Shown here: positions 13,041 through 20,702 of the stretch, piece after piece
How positions within the stretch are numbered: the first letter of the stretch is position 1
How the letters are laid out: every line of letters begins with the position of its first letter
Origin: Streptomyces pilosus
Lineage (GTDB): Bacteria > Actinomycetota > Actinomycetes > Streptomycetales > Streptomycetaceae
Direction of reading: 5' to 3'
Assembly: GCF_014649835.1 (NCBI RefSeq)
Contig: NZ_BMTU01000006.1
Location: 1 to 64,000, forward strand
Length of the DNA: 64,000 nt
Notes under the pieces: generated by a model
What the model saw: only the letters and a program-made list of their open reading frames with translations
Told to the model about the DNA's origin: nothing
Database searches by the model: none
Position numbers and translations under genes: made by a program

Positions 13041-15443
13041 ATGAGCATCGAGGACCAGGCGAACGTGCCGCTGCCCGAGCATCCGCAGGTGGCGCTGCCG
13101 GCGGGGGTGTCCGCCGACTCGCCGGTGGGCAGGCTCGCGGCCACGGTGGACCGGCTCAGCCGTGAGGTGCGCACGGCGCAGGCCGAGGCCGAGGGCCGGG
13201 CGCTGATCGAGCTCGCCAAGGGCATCCTCGTCGAACGCCTGGGGTGCGGTCCCACGCAGGCCGCCCGCCAGCTCGCCGAGCTGACCGAGCAGGCCGGGAC
13301 CACGCAGCTGGAGTTCGCGGTCGAGGTGATCAACCAGGCCGCCCGGGACCGGATGTCGGAGGTGACGAACGCCTTCCTGGCCGCCACCCGGGCCGCCGAG
13401 GAGGCGGCCGCCGAGACCGCCGCCGTGCGCCTGCGCGCCGCGGAGAGCGGGGCGCTCGCGGCGGACGACACGCAGGCCGTGGCCGAGTCCCTGCTCGAGC
13501 AGGCGCTGCGCCCGCTGGGCGCGGTGGCCGTGGCGATCTGGGCGGCCGGTGCCGACGGGTCGCTCACCCTCACGGGCAGCGCCGGCTTCTCCCCGGCCGA
13601 GGCGGCCCGCTGGCACTACGTACCGCCGGACGTGGCGACGGTCGCCCGGTGCGCCCTGACGGAGCGCGACGGCCTGTGGATCATGTCGACGGACGACCGG
13701 GGCCTGCCCAGTGTGGGCCGCCACCACTACCCGGACGGCGGCAGGGCCGCCGTGCCCGCCGGGACCGGGGGCCGGGTCTACGGCGTCCTGGAGATCGCCT
13801 GGCCGACGCCGATGCCCGAGCAGCCGCCGCAGATCGTCCGCCAGGTGGAGGCCCTGGCGGAGCTCTGCGCGCACACCCTGGAGACGTACACGCCGCCGGG
13901 CAACCCCTCGCACGAGTCCCGGGCGATGCCGGACGCGTCGGAACTGATGGACCTGGCCGACGGTCTGTACGACCCGGCGCTCGTCCTGGTGCCGCACCTG
14001 GACACCTCCGGGAACCTGCTGGACTTTCGCATCCAGCACGTCAACAGCCGTTTCCTGGACCCGGCGGGCAGGCCGCGCGCGATGATCAGCGGCTCGCTGC
14101 TGCTGGAGGCCTACCCGATGGCCGCCGGGGACAGCGAGCTGTTCCAGCGGATCGAACGGGTCTACGCGACGGGTGAGCCGTTCCGGGCCCGGCGCATGAA
14201 CCTGACCGCCCTCGTCGACCAGGTGCCGCTGGCGGCGCTCGCGGACATCAGTGTCAGCCGGCACGGGGACGGGATCCTCTTCATCTGGCGCATCGAGGAC
14301 GAGACGGCGCGCCTGGCGAGCCTGCTCCAGCACGCCCAGCGGCTGGGCCGGATCGGCGGTTTCGAGGAGAACCTGCTGACCGGGGAGATCACCTGGAACG
14401 GCCAGCTGTTCGACCTCTACGGGCGCCCCGAGACGAGCCCTCCGGTGCCGCTGGAGGAGCTGCCCGCGCACGCCCACCCGGACGACGCCGTCACCATCGG
14501 CCGTTTCCTGCGCACGCTGCTGCACCGGCGGCGGCCGGCCTCGGCGGCCTTCCGGCTGCAGCGGCCGGACGGGGTGACCCGGCACATCCGGGTGGTCGCC
14601 GAGCCGGTCCTGGACACCGACGGCAGGCTGCTCACCACCCGCGGCGCCTACCAGGACATCTCCGCCCAGCACTGGACGGAGGTGGCGCTGGCGGCCACCC
14701 GCGACCAGTTGGCGCACACCGAGCAGCACGCAAGTGAGCGCGACCGGCTGGCGCTGCAGCTGCAGCGCGCCATCATGCCGCCCACCCAGGCGCCGCTGCA
14801 GGTGCCGGACCTGGACGTGGCCGTGCGCTACCGGCCCGCGGAGGCCGAGCAGCTGGTGGGCGGCGACTGGTACGACGCCGTGGTGCTGCCTTCCCGGCTG
14901 GTGCTGCTGTGCGTGGGCGACGTCGCCGGTCACGGCATAGAGGCGGCGACCAGCATGGTCGTCCTGCGCAACGCCCTGCGCGGTCTCGCGGTCACCGGCG
15001 CGGGCCCCGGGCAGCTGCTGTCGTGGCTGAACATCGTGGCGCACCACCTGACGGGTGCGGTCACCGCCACCGCGGTCTGCGCCCTGTACGACCCGGACTC
15101 GCGCACGCTGCGCTGGGCCCGGGCGGGCCACCTGCCGCCGGTGCTGGTGCGGGGTTCCGACGCGGCCCCGCTGCCGCTGGTACGCGGACTGCTGCTCGGT
15201 GCCGTACCGGAGGCGTCGTACGAGGAGGCGGAGGTGCAGCTGGCCCCCGAGGACAATCTGCTGATGTACACGGACGGACTGATCGAGCGCCGGGACCGTA
15301 CGGTGGAGGAGTCCCTGACCCACCTGCTGTCCACCGCCGCCGACGCCCCGGGCACGCTCGACCAGCGGCTCGACCGTCTGCTCACGTACAGCAGGTCGGA
15401 CACGGACGACGACACCTGCATCGTCGGCATCCGCGTGGGATGA
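13041..15443 (+). CDS. SpoIIE/RsbU-type serine phosphatase with ANTAR, GAF-like and PAS domains
   Basis: An 800-residue PP2C-family phosphatase that should dephosphorylate a STAS anti-anti-sigma factor. Order: an ANTAR RNA-binding domain (about 40-100, ALIELAKGILVERLG), a GAF-like domain (about 145-270), two PAS domains (about 295-400 and 425-545) and SpoIIE phosphatase (about 570-800) with GGDWYD, GDVAGHG, ARAGHLPP, YTDGLIERR and DDDTCIV, so the metal-binding acids are present. ATG 13041 follows GAGGAG by ten bases. A GTG nine bases earlier is too close to that site. The gene lies 43 bp after the kinase gene and a strong hairpin follows its end, so the two probably form one unit. An RNA-binding ANTAR on a phosphatase is unusual and could be vestigial. 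OsaC-like proteins are the nearest parallel I know. Confidence 0.87.
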   Translation: MSIEDQANVPLPEHPQVALPAGVSADSPVGRLAATVDRLSREVRTAQAEAEGRALIELAKGILVERLGCGPTQAARQLAELTEQAGTTQLEFAVEVINQAARDRMSEVTNAFLAATRAAEEAAAETAAVRLRAAESGALAADDTQAVAESLLEQALRPLGAVAVAIWAAGADGSLTLTGSAGFSPAEAARWHYVPPDVATVARCALTERDGLWIMSTDDRGLPSVGRHHYPDGGRAAVPAGTGGRVYGVLEIAWPTPMPEQPPQIVRQVEALAELCAHTLETYTPPGNPSHESRAMPDASELMDLADGLYDPALVLVPHLDTSGNLLDFRIQHVNSRFLDPAGRPRAMISGSLLLEAYPMAAGDSELFQRIERVYATGEPFRARRMNLTALVDQVPLAALADISVSRHGDGILFIWRIEDETARLASLLQHAQRLGRIGGFEENLLTGEITWNGQLFDLYGRPETSPPVPLEELPAHAHPDDAVTIGRFLRTLLHRRRPASAAFRLQRPDGVTRHIRVVAEPVLDTDGRLLTTRGAYQDISAQHWTEVALAATRDQLAHTEQHASERDRLALQLQRAIMPPTQAPLQVPDLDVAVRYRPAEAEQLVGGDWYDAVVLPSRLVLLCVGDVAGHGIEAATSMVVLRNALRGLAVTGAGPGQLLSWLNIVAHHLTGAVTATAVCALYDPDSRTLRWARAGHLPPVLVRGSDAAPLPLVRGLLLGAVPEASYEEAEVQLAPEDNLLMYTDGLIERRDRTVEESLTHLLSTAADAPGTLDQRLDRLLTYSRSDTDDDTCIVGIRVG

Positions 15444-15456
15444 CCGCGCCGTCCCG

Positions 15457-15482
15457 CCGCCGGGGGCCCGTCCCCCCGGCGG
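15457..15482 (+). terminator. GC-rich hairpin, probable terminator of the kinase-phosphatase unit
   Basis: A perfect 10-bp inverted repeat (15457-15466 with 15473-15482) with a six-base loop, 13 bases after the phosphatase stop. There is no T-run, as is common in Streptomyces. It separates this unit from the stressosome operon promoter. Confidence 0.55.
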
Positions 15483-15492
15483 GGGACCCGAT

Positions 15493-15517
15493 GCATGAGC
15501 CGGCGATTCGGGGGTAC
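15493..15517 (+). promoter_or_regulatory. Sigma-B-type promoter of the STAS/stressosome operon
   Basis: GCAT, 15 bases, GGGTAC: a perfect match to the sigma-B-type consensus, with the -10 ending 46 bases before the GTG of the STAS gene. It implies that the partner-switching genes are induced by the stress sigma factor they help control. Confidence 0.65.
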
Positions 15518-15563
15518 GCGCGGCTGCGCGACATAGAGCTTGATCACCTTGTTGGAGGTACTC

Positions 15564-15959
15564 GTGCACATCGCCCAGGACCCACTGTCCGTCGAGGTGA
15601 CCCTGCCACGTGAGGACGTGGCCCTGCTGACCGTGGAGGGGTATCTGGACGTCGACACGGCGACCGAGTTCCAGCACCACCTGGCGAACCAGCTCCATCA
15701 CGGCCGCCGGCACTTCCTGCTGGACCTGACGGCGGTGCCCTTCATGGACTCCTCCGGCATGAACATCATCCTGCGCGTGTACCAGGAGGCCCGTGACCTG
15801 CCCGGAAGCGTCCACATCATCTCCCCCGCGCCGGCCGTGCGCCGCATTCTGGACCTGACGGGGGTGAGCATCACCGTCCCGGTCTCGGAGAGTGTCGAGG
15901 AGGCCCTGGAGCGGGTCGACGGGCTGGCGAAGGCGCCGGAGGCCGAGCCGGAGTCCTGA
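15564..15959 (+). CDS. STAS-domain anti-anti-sigma factor (RsbV/SpoIIAA type)
   Basis: A 131-residue single STAS domain. The motif FMDSSGMN at residues 61-68 carries the serine (Ser63 or Ser64) that RsbW-like kinases phosphorylate and PP2C enzymes dephosphorylate. The unphosphorylated form would sequester an anti-sigma factor. GTG 15564 is chosen because GGAGG sits five bases upstream. It is the first gene after a sigma-B-type promoter and is followed at 70 bp by rsbR-rsbS-rsbT. Phosphatases encoded on both sides are natural candidates to act on it. The cognate anti-sigma factor cannot be assigned from sequence. Confidence 0.88.
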   Translation: MHIAQDPLSVEVTLPREDVALLTVEGYLDVDTATEFQHHLANQLHHGRRHFLLDLTAVPFMDSSGMNIILRVYQEARDLPGSVHIISPAPAVRRILDLTGVSITVPVSESVEEALERVDGLAKAPEAEPES

Positions 15960-16029
15960 GGACCCATCCGACACCGCCGTGCCGGGGCGCGTTCCCGGCG
16001 CGGGCGACGACGACCAGGAGAAGAAGCAG

Positions 16030-16929
16030 GTGCCGCAGCACGAAACGGGCGGAGCACCCGGAGCGCCGGCGCACGAGGTCAGGGACTTCCTGCGCCGCCG
16101 GAGCGAGCAGATCGCCCAGCGGTGGGCGGACGAGCCCCTGTTCCGCACGGTGTTCACGGTCTCGCGCGAGGAGGCGGTGGAAGCGGGCAGGGCGGTGGTC
16201 GACGCGCTGGCCCGGGTCGCCGACTCGCGGCGGGTCGAGGACCCGGACGCGGCGGGCTTCTCCGCGGTGCGCGAGCAGCTGGCACGGATGGGCGCGGCCC
16301 GCTCCCGCGCGGGGCTGTCCGCCGCCCAGGTGTCGTCCGAGCTGGCCGCGCTGCTGCCTCCGGTGGACCGCCTCCTGGTCGCGGATCTGGAGCGGGAGCG
16401 GCCCGAGCGGCTGCGGGAGTGCTCCACGGCGCTCACCGTCCTGATGGGCACGCTGCGCCTGGTGGCCATGCAGACCGCGCTGAGCGAGATACAGGCGCTC
16501 ACCGACCGGCAGCGGCTCCAGCTGCTGGAGGTGGCGACACCGGTGATCAAGCTCTGGGACGGCATCGTCGCGGTCCCGCTCATCGGCACGCTGGACAGCG
16601 CCCGCAGCCAGGTGGTGATGGAGACCCTGCTGAACGCGGTGGTGGACCAGCACGCCCGGTTCGCGATCCTCGACATCACCGGTGTGCCGACGGTGGACTC
16701 GCTGGTGGCGCAGCACCTGATGCAGACGGTCGACGCGGTCCGGCTGCTGGGCGCGGAGTGCGTGGTGTCCGGGATCCGTCCGGCGATCGCGCAGACCATC
16801 GTGCACCTCGGTCTCGACCTCGGCACGGTGAAGACCCGGGCCGGCCTCGCCGACGCACTCGGCCACTGCCTGGACGAGCTGGGGGCGAACATCGTGGCCG
16901 CGGCACCCGGCGGAGCGGACCGGCGGTGA
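16030..16929 (+). CDS. rsbR: Stressosome scaffold protein RsbR-like (N-terminal sensor plus STAS)
   Basis: A 299-residue RsbR paralogue. An all-helical N-terminal sensory domain (about 8-150) is joined by a linker helix to a STAS domain (about 165-280). Such proteins co-assemble with RsbS into the 1.8-MDa stressosome that traps RsbT until stress is sensed. IGTLDSAR and LDITGVPTVDS mark the two regions phosphorylated in Bacillus RsbR. At the second site the usual VDT is VDS here (Ser224), as aligned from memory. GTG 16030 follows AGGAG by nine bases. Its last four bases overlap the rsbS start, so translation is coupled. The N-terminal domain has no recognisable ligand motif. Confidence 0.88.
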   Translation: MPQHETGGAPGAPAHEVRDFLRRRSEQIAQRWADEPLFRTVFTVSREEAVEAGRAVVDALARVADSRRVEDPDAAGFSAVREQLARMGAARSRAGLSAAQVSSELAALLPPVDRLLVADLERERPERLRECSTALTVLMGTLRLVAMQTALSEIQALTDRQRLQLLEVATPVIKLWDGIVAVPLIGTLDSARSQVVMETLLNAVVDQHARFAILDITGVPTVDSLVAQHLMQTVDAVRLLGAECVVSGIRPAIAQTIVHLGLDLGTVKTRAGLADALGHCLDELGANIVAAAPGGADRR

Positions 16930-17345
16930 GCGAGGCGTTCTCCCGCCCGGCCGCGGGACAGGTGCCGGTGCTCAGGCTCGGGAACGTGCTGCCGGTCACC
17001 CTGCCGGGGGATCTCCACGACGGCATGGCGCACCGGCTCCGGCAGGACCTCTCCGAGGCCGTCGTGCGCGGCGGGGTGACGGGGGTGGTCATCGACATCT
17101 CCGGCGTGGAGATCGTCGACTCCTTCCTCGGCAGGGTGCTGGCGGAGCTCGCCGCCCAGGCCGGGCTGCCGGCCGCGCGGACCGTCGTGGCCGGGATGCG
17201 GCCCGCGGTCGCCATCACCCTGGTGGAGCTGGGTCTGACGCTGCCGGGGCTGCGGACCGCGCCGACCACCGAGGCGGCGCTGGAGCTCCTCGGGCGCACC
17301 GCCGCGCCGCCGCGGGCCGGCCGCGGCCGCGAGGGGAGTCCGTGA
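16926..17345 (+). CDS. rsbS: Stressosome protein RsbS (single STAS domain, RsbT antagonist)
   Basis: A 139-residue STAS protein whose GTG overlaps the rsbR stop by four bases. The segment ISGVEIVDSF contains Ser66, the position phosphorylated by RsbT in the Bacillus system, which releases RsbT. The STAS fold ends near residue 118, and the last 20 residues (PPRAGRGREG) are a basic tail with no clear counterpart. Being between rsbR and rsbT in the canonical order, with overlapping ends, makes the assignment strong. Negative regulator of the switch by family knowledge; no local data prove it here. Confidence 0.9.
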   Translation: MSEAFSRPAAGQVPVLRLGNVLPVTLPGDLHDGMAHRLRQDLSEAVVRGGVTGVVIDISGVEIVDSFLGRVLAELAAQAGLPAARTVVAGMRPAVAITLVELGLTLPGLRTAPTTEAALELLGRTAAPPRAGRGREGSP

Positions 17346-17785
17346 TGGACACCGCCGCGGGTGTCGAGGCCCGCCTGCCCATCCGGTCGGACATGGATCT
17401 GGTGTGGGTGCGCCAGCACGTGCGGCACGCCGCCGCCAAGCTGGGCTTCTCCCTGGTGGATCAGACGAAGCTGGTGACCGCCGCCAGTGAACTGGCGCGC
17501 AACACCCTGGTGCACGGCGGAGGCGGGCAGATGGAGACGGCTCAGGTCACCACGGGCGGGAACGGCGGGCTGCGGCTCACCTTCAGCGACAGCGGCCCCG
17601 GCATCCCCGATCTCGACCGGGCGCTCAGCGACGGCTACACCTCCGGCGGCGGGCTCGGGATGGGACTGGGCGGCGCCCGCCGCCTGGTGCACGACTTCAC
17701 GGTCGAGACCGTCCCCGGGTCCGGCACCTCGGTGCGGGTGACCTCGTGGGTGTCCCGGCCGCCGCGGCTGCGGGAGGACGTCTGA
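17345..17785 (+). CDS. rsbT: Switch kinase RsbT (serine/threonine GHKL ATPase)
   Basis: A 146-residue GHKL kinase. N box ELARNTLVHGGGG, G1 DSGPGIPD and the lid GGGLGMGLGGARRL are all complete, as in RsbT, which phosphorylates RsbS and RsbR and, when free, activates an RsbU-type phosphatase. ATG 17345 overlaps the rsbS stop by one base and has GGGGAG upstream; an adjacent GTG at 17342 is an alternative. The likely downstream target is one of the two SpoIIE-type phosphatases encoded nearby (13041 or 18849), although the characteristic RsbU N-terminal RsbT-binding domain is not obvious in either. Confidence 0.9.
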   Translation: MDTAAGVEARLPIRSDMDLVWVRQHVRHAAAKLGFSLVDQTKLVTAASELARNTLVHGGGGQMETAQVTTGGNGGLRLTFSDSGPGIPDLDRALSDGYTSGGGLGMGLGGARRLVHDFTVETVPGSGTSVRVTSWVSRPPRLREDV

Positions 17786-18852
17786 TGCCCCGCGTCTGGG
17801 AAGTACCGGTCCAGGACCCGACCCGGGTGCGTGACGTCCGGGTCGCGGCGGAGGAGGCCGCGGCCCTGGCCGGGCTGGACGAGCAGCGCACCGCCTCGGT
17901 GTCGCTGGTGGCCACCGAGCTCGCCACCAATCTGCTCAAGCACGCGCAGGCCGGCGAGGTGCTCGTCGACGTCGTGGACCCGCCCGTGCCGGTCGAGGGC
18001 CGGCCGCGGCGGGCCGTGCAGATCACCGCGCTCGACCACGGGCCGGGCATCGCCGATGTGGCCGAGGCCATGCGCGACGGGTTTTCCTCGGCCCACTCGC
18101 TCGGGGCGGGCCTCGGCACCTGCCGGCGCCTCGCCGACGACTTCGGCCTGCACAGCGTGCCCGGGCGGGGCACCGTGGCGGTCGCGCGCTTCCTGTCCCC
18201 CGGCAGCGGCCCGGACCACGGCGAGGACGCCCCGGGCGGCCCCGAGGTGCACGCCGGCGGTGTGAACGTCCCCTTCGGCGGCGCCGACTTCTCGGGCGAC
18301 GCCTGGGCCTGGGTCAGGTCCGGCGACCGTACGACGCTGATGATGGCCGACGGGCTGGGACACGGCAGCGAGGCGGCCCGCGCGTCGACCGCCGCCGTCG
18401 AGGAGCTGCGCCACTGGGCCCGGCTGTCACCGGCCGAGGTGCTGCGCAAGCTGCACCCGGCGCTGGCCGGGACGCGCGGCGCGGCGGTGGCCGTGGCCCA
18501 GGTCGACACCCGGGCGGGGCGGCTGCGCTTCGCCGGGATCGGTAACGTCTCGGCCCGGCTGCGGGAGGGCGTCCGCTGGCGTTCCCTGCTGTCCAGGCCG
18601 GGCATCGTGGGGGTGCACCGGCCGCACACCGTGCGCGAGGACGAGGTCCCGTGGACCGCCGGGAGCCTGCTGATCCTGCACACGGACGGGCTGCCCAGCC
18701 GCTGGACGCCGCCCCCGGACACCGGGGAGCCGCCGGCCGACCCGGCGGTGACGGCCGCCGTGGCCGTCCGGGACGCCGGCAGTTCCGCGCGCCCGGTACG
18801 GGACGACACCACCGTGGCCGTGCTGGCCCCCGTCCCGGCGGGGCGCCCATGA
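17785..18852 (+). CDS. Fusion of RsbT/RsbW-like ATPase and RsbX-like PP2C phosphatase
   Basis: A 355-residue two-domain protein. Residues 1-135 form a GHKL ATPase (N box VATELATNLLKHA, G1 DHGPGIAD, lid SLGAGLGTCRRL). Residues 150-350 form a small PP2C phosphatase of the RsbX type (MADGLGHGSEA, FAGIGNVSARL, LHTDGLPSRW, DDTTV). RsbX resets the stressosome by dephosphorylating RsbS and RsbR, so kinase-fold and reset functions are joined in one chain. Start and stop overlap the neighbouring genes by one and four bases. Such fusions recur in actinobacterial stressosome operons, as far as I recall, but the role of the ATPase half is not known. Both halves look intact. Confidence 0.86.
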   Translation: MPRVWEVPVQDPTRVRDVRVAAEEAAALAGLDEQRTASVSLVATELATNLLKHAQAGEVLVDVVDPPVPVEGRPRRAVQITALDHGPGIADVAEAMRDGFSSAHSLGAGLGTCRRLADDFGLHSVPGRGTVAVARFLSPGSGPDHGEDAPGGPEVHAGGVNVPFGGADFSGDAWAWVRSGDRTTLMMADGLGHGSEAARASTAAVEELRHWARLSPAEVLRKLHPALAGTRGAAVAVAQVDTRAGRLRFAGIGNVSARLREGVRWRSLLSRPGIVGVHRPHTVREDEVPWTAGSLLILHTDGLPSRWTPPPDTGEPPADPAVTAAVAVRDAGSSARPVRDDTTVAVLAPVPAGRP

Positions 18853-20564
18853 CGCGCGACTGGCGGATCAGCACGGTCACGGACGTGGCGCGCGCCCGTA
18901 TCGCCGTGGCGCGGCTGGCCGAGGCGCACGGGGTCCCCACGGTGGAACGGGTCCGGCTGGCGACGGCGCTCAGCGGCCACCTGCGGCAGTGCCTGACCAA
19001 GGGCGGCACCTGGGTGGTCAGCCTGGAGGGTCCGGAGTCCTCCTCGGGGGCGCCGGCCCTGCACGCCGTGGTGACGCCCTCCCCCGACGCTCCCGTCGCC
19101 GGCCGCGCCCCGTGGACGGTGACGGTGCCGTGCACCGAGCCGGGGCACGCCGTCGGCGCCGACGCGGTGGCGGCGGACCCGGCGAGCCTGTCGGAGGCGC
19201 TGCTGGGCGCCGACGAGGATGCCGCCCTGGTGCTGGACAAGCTCGCCGAGCAGGAGGAACTCGTCGCCTTCCACCGGGAGGAGCTGCACCAGACCAACCA
19301 GGGCGTCGTGGCCCTGCACGCCGAGCTGGACGCGGCGGGACGGGCGCAGCAGGAGGCGTTCGCCGCCGAGCGGCGGGCGCGCGAGGAGGCGGAGAAGGCC
19401 CGGCGCAGACTGACGTTCCTGGCGGACGCGAGCGCCGTGCTGACCGCCTCCCTGAACCACGACGAGATCGTGCGCCGGCTGCCGGAGCTGCTGGTCCCCC
19501 GGTACGCCGGCGGGGTCGACGTGTGGCTGTTCGACGACGAGGACGACCCGCGGGTGCCGTCCGACCGTCCGAACGTGGCGGTCCGCGCGGCCCGTACCGG
19601 ACGCCCCCAGTACGCCGCCGACCATCCCGGTGGCATGCCCGGAGTGGACGACCGGCCGCCGTCGGCCCTGGACTCCGGGCGGCCCCTGCTGTGCGTACCG
19701 CTGTCGGCGCGCCGTACACCGCTGGGTGTGCTGACGCTGTCGTCGCCCGGGGAACGCTGGGACCCGGACGACGCCGTGATGCTGATCGAGCTGGCCCGGC
19801 GGACCGGCATCGCCCTGGACAACGCCCGCCGCTTCGAGCACAACCGGGACATCGCCGAGACGCTGCAGCGCGCCCTGCTCACGGAGCTGCCGACGACGCC
19901 GGGCCTGAGCCTGGCGGCGCGCTACCTGCCGGCCACGTACGGGCTGAACATCGGCGGCGACTGGTACGACGCGTTCCGCCAGCGGGACGGCAGTCTGATC
20001 ACCGTGATAGGGGACGTCACCGGGCACGGACTGCACGCCGCGGTGATGATGAGCCAGCTGCGCACCGCGCTGCGCGCCTACGCCGTCGACGGCGGGGGGC
20101 CCGGCCGGCTGCTGACCCGGCTGCACGGCTATCTGCGCCATCTCCAGCCGGACCTGTTCGCCACCGCGGTCATCGCGCGCTTCCACCCGGACGAGCACAC
20201 GCTGACCTGGGCCGCGGCGGGTCATCCGCCGCCGGTGCTCCGGCTGCCCGACGGCCGGGTGCGGGTGCTGGACGCCAAGCCGGGCGCGATGCTCGGCATC
20301 CCCCTCCAGCAGGACATCGCCGACCACACCGAACACCTGGAGCCCGGTTCGACGCTGGCGCTCTACACCGACGGGCTGGTCGAGCGGCGGGCCGCGGGCA
20401 TCGACCCGGGCATCGAGCGCCTCGCCACGGCCCTCGGCGCGTACGGCTCCGCGGATCTGGACGCGGACCTGGAGGAGTCGGCGGACCGGATCCTGCATCC
20501 GCTGCTGAGCGACTCCGAGCGGGACGACGACGTGTGTCTGCTGCTGTGCCACCTGCACCGCTGA
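18849..20564 (+). CDS. GAF-domain SpoIIE/RsbU-type phosphatase
   Basis: A 571-residue PP2C phosphatase, last gene of the stressosome operon, whose ATG overlaps the previous stop. Residues 1-60 look like a decayed GHKL ATPase N-terminal piece (VARARIAVARLAEAHG). A coiled coil with many Glu, Gln and Arg spans about 130-195. A GAF domain follows (about 195-325), then the phosphatase (340-571) with GGDWYD near residue 368, GDVTGHG, AAGHPPPV, YTDGLVERR and DDDVCLL. It is the best candidate for the RsbU-like effector activated by RsbT and acting on the STAS protein encoded at 15564. A start 66 codons upstream is possible but lies inside the previous gene. Confidence 0.87.
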   Translation: MTRDWRISTVTDVARARIAVARLAEAHGVPTVERVRLATALSGHLRQCLTKGGTWVVSLEGPESSSGAPALHAVVTPSPDAPVAGRAPWTVTVPCTEPGHAVGADAVAADPASLSEALLGADEDAALVLDKLAEQEELVAFHREELHQTNQGVVALHAELDAAGRAQQEAFAAERRAREEAEKARRRLTFLADASAVLTASLNHDEIVRRLPELLVPRYAGGVDVWLFDDEDDPRVPSDRPNVAVRAARTGRPQYAADHPGGMPGVDDRPPSALDSGRPLLCVPLSARRTPLGVLTLSSPGERWDPDDAVMLIELARRTGIALDNARRFEHNRDIAETLQRALLTELPTTPGLSLAARYLPATYGLNIGGDWYDAFRQRDGSLITVIGDVTGHGLHAAVMMSQLRTALRAYAVDGGGPGRLLTRLHGYLRHLQPDLFATAVIARFHPDEHTLTWAAAGHPPPVLRLPDGRVRVLDAKPGAMLGIPLQQDIADHTEHLEPGSTLALYTDGLVERRAAGIDPGIERLATALGAYGSADLDADLEESADRILHPLLSDSERDDDVCLLLCHLHR

Positions 20565-20702
20565 CGCCGGTGACGGGTGTGTCCGCCGTGCCCTCCCGGT
20601 GCGCCGTCGCGCGGGTGCGGGCATCGTGGTGCTGAAGAGGGGCACGCGTCAGGCATCGGCGTCCGAGGCAGGCGCCCGAAGCCGCAGGAAGGGATGGACA
20701 CC

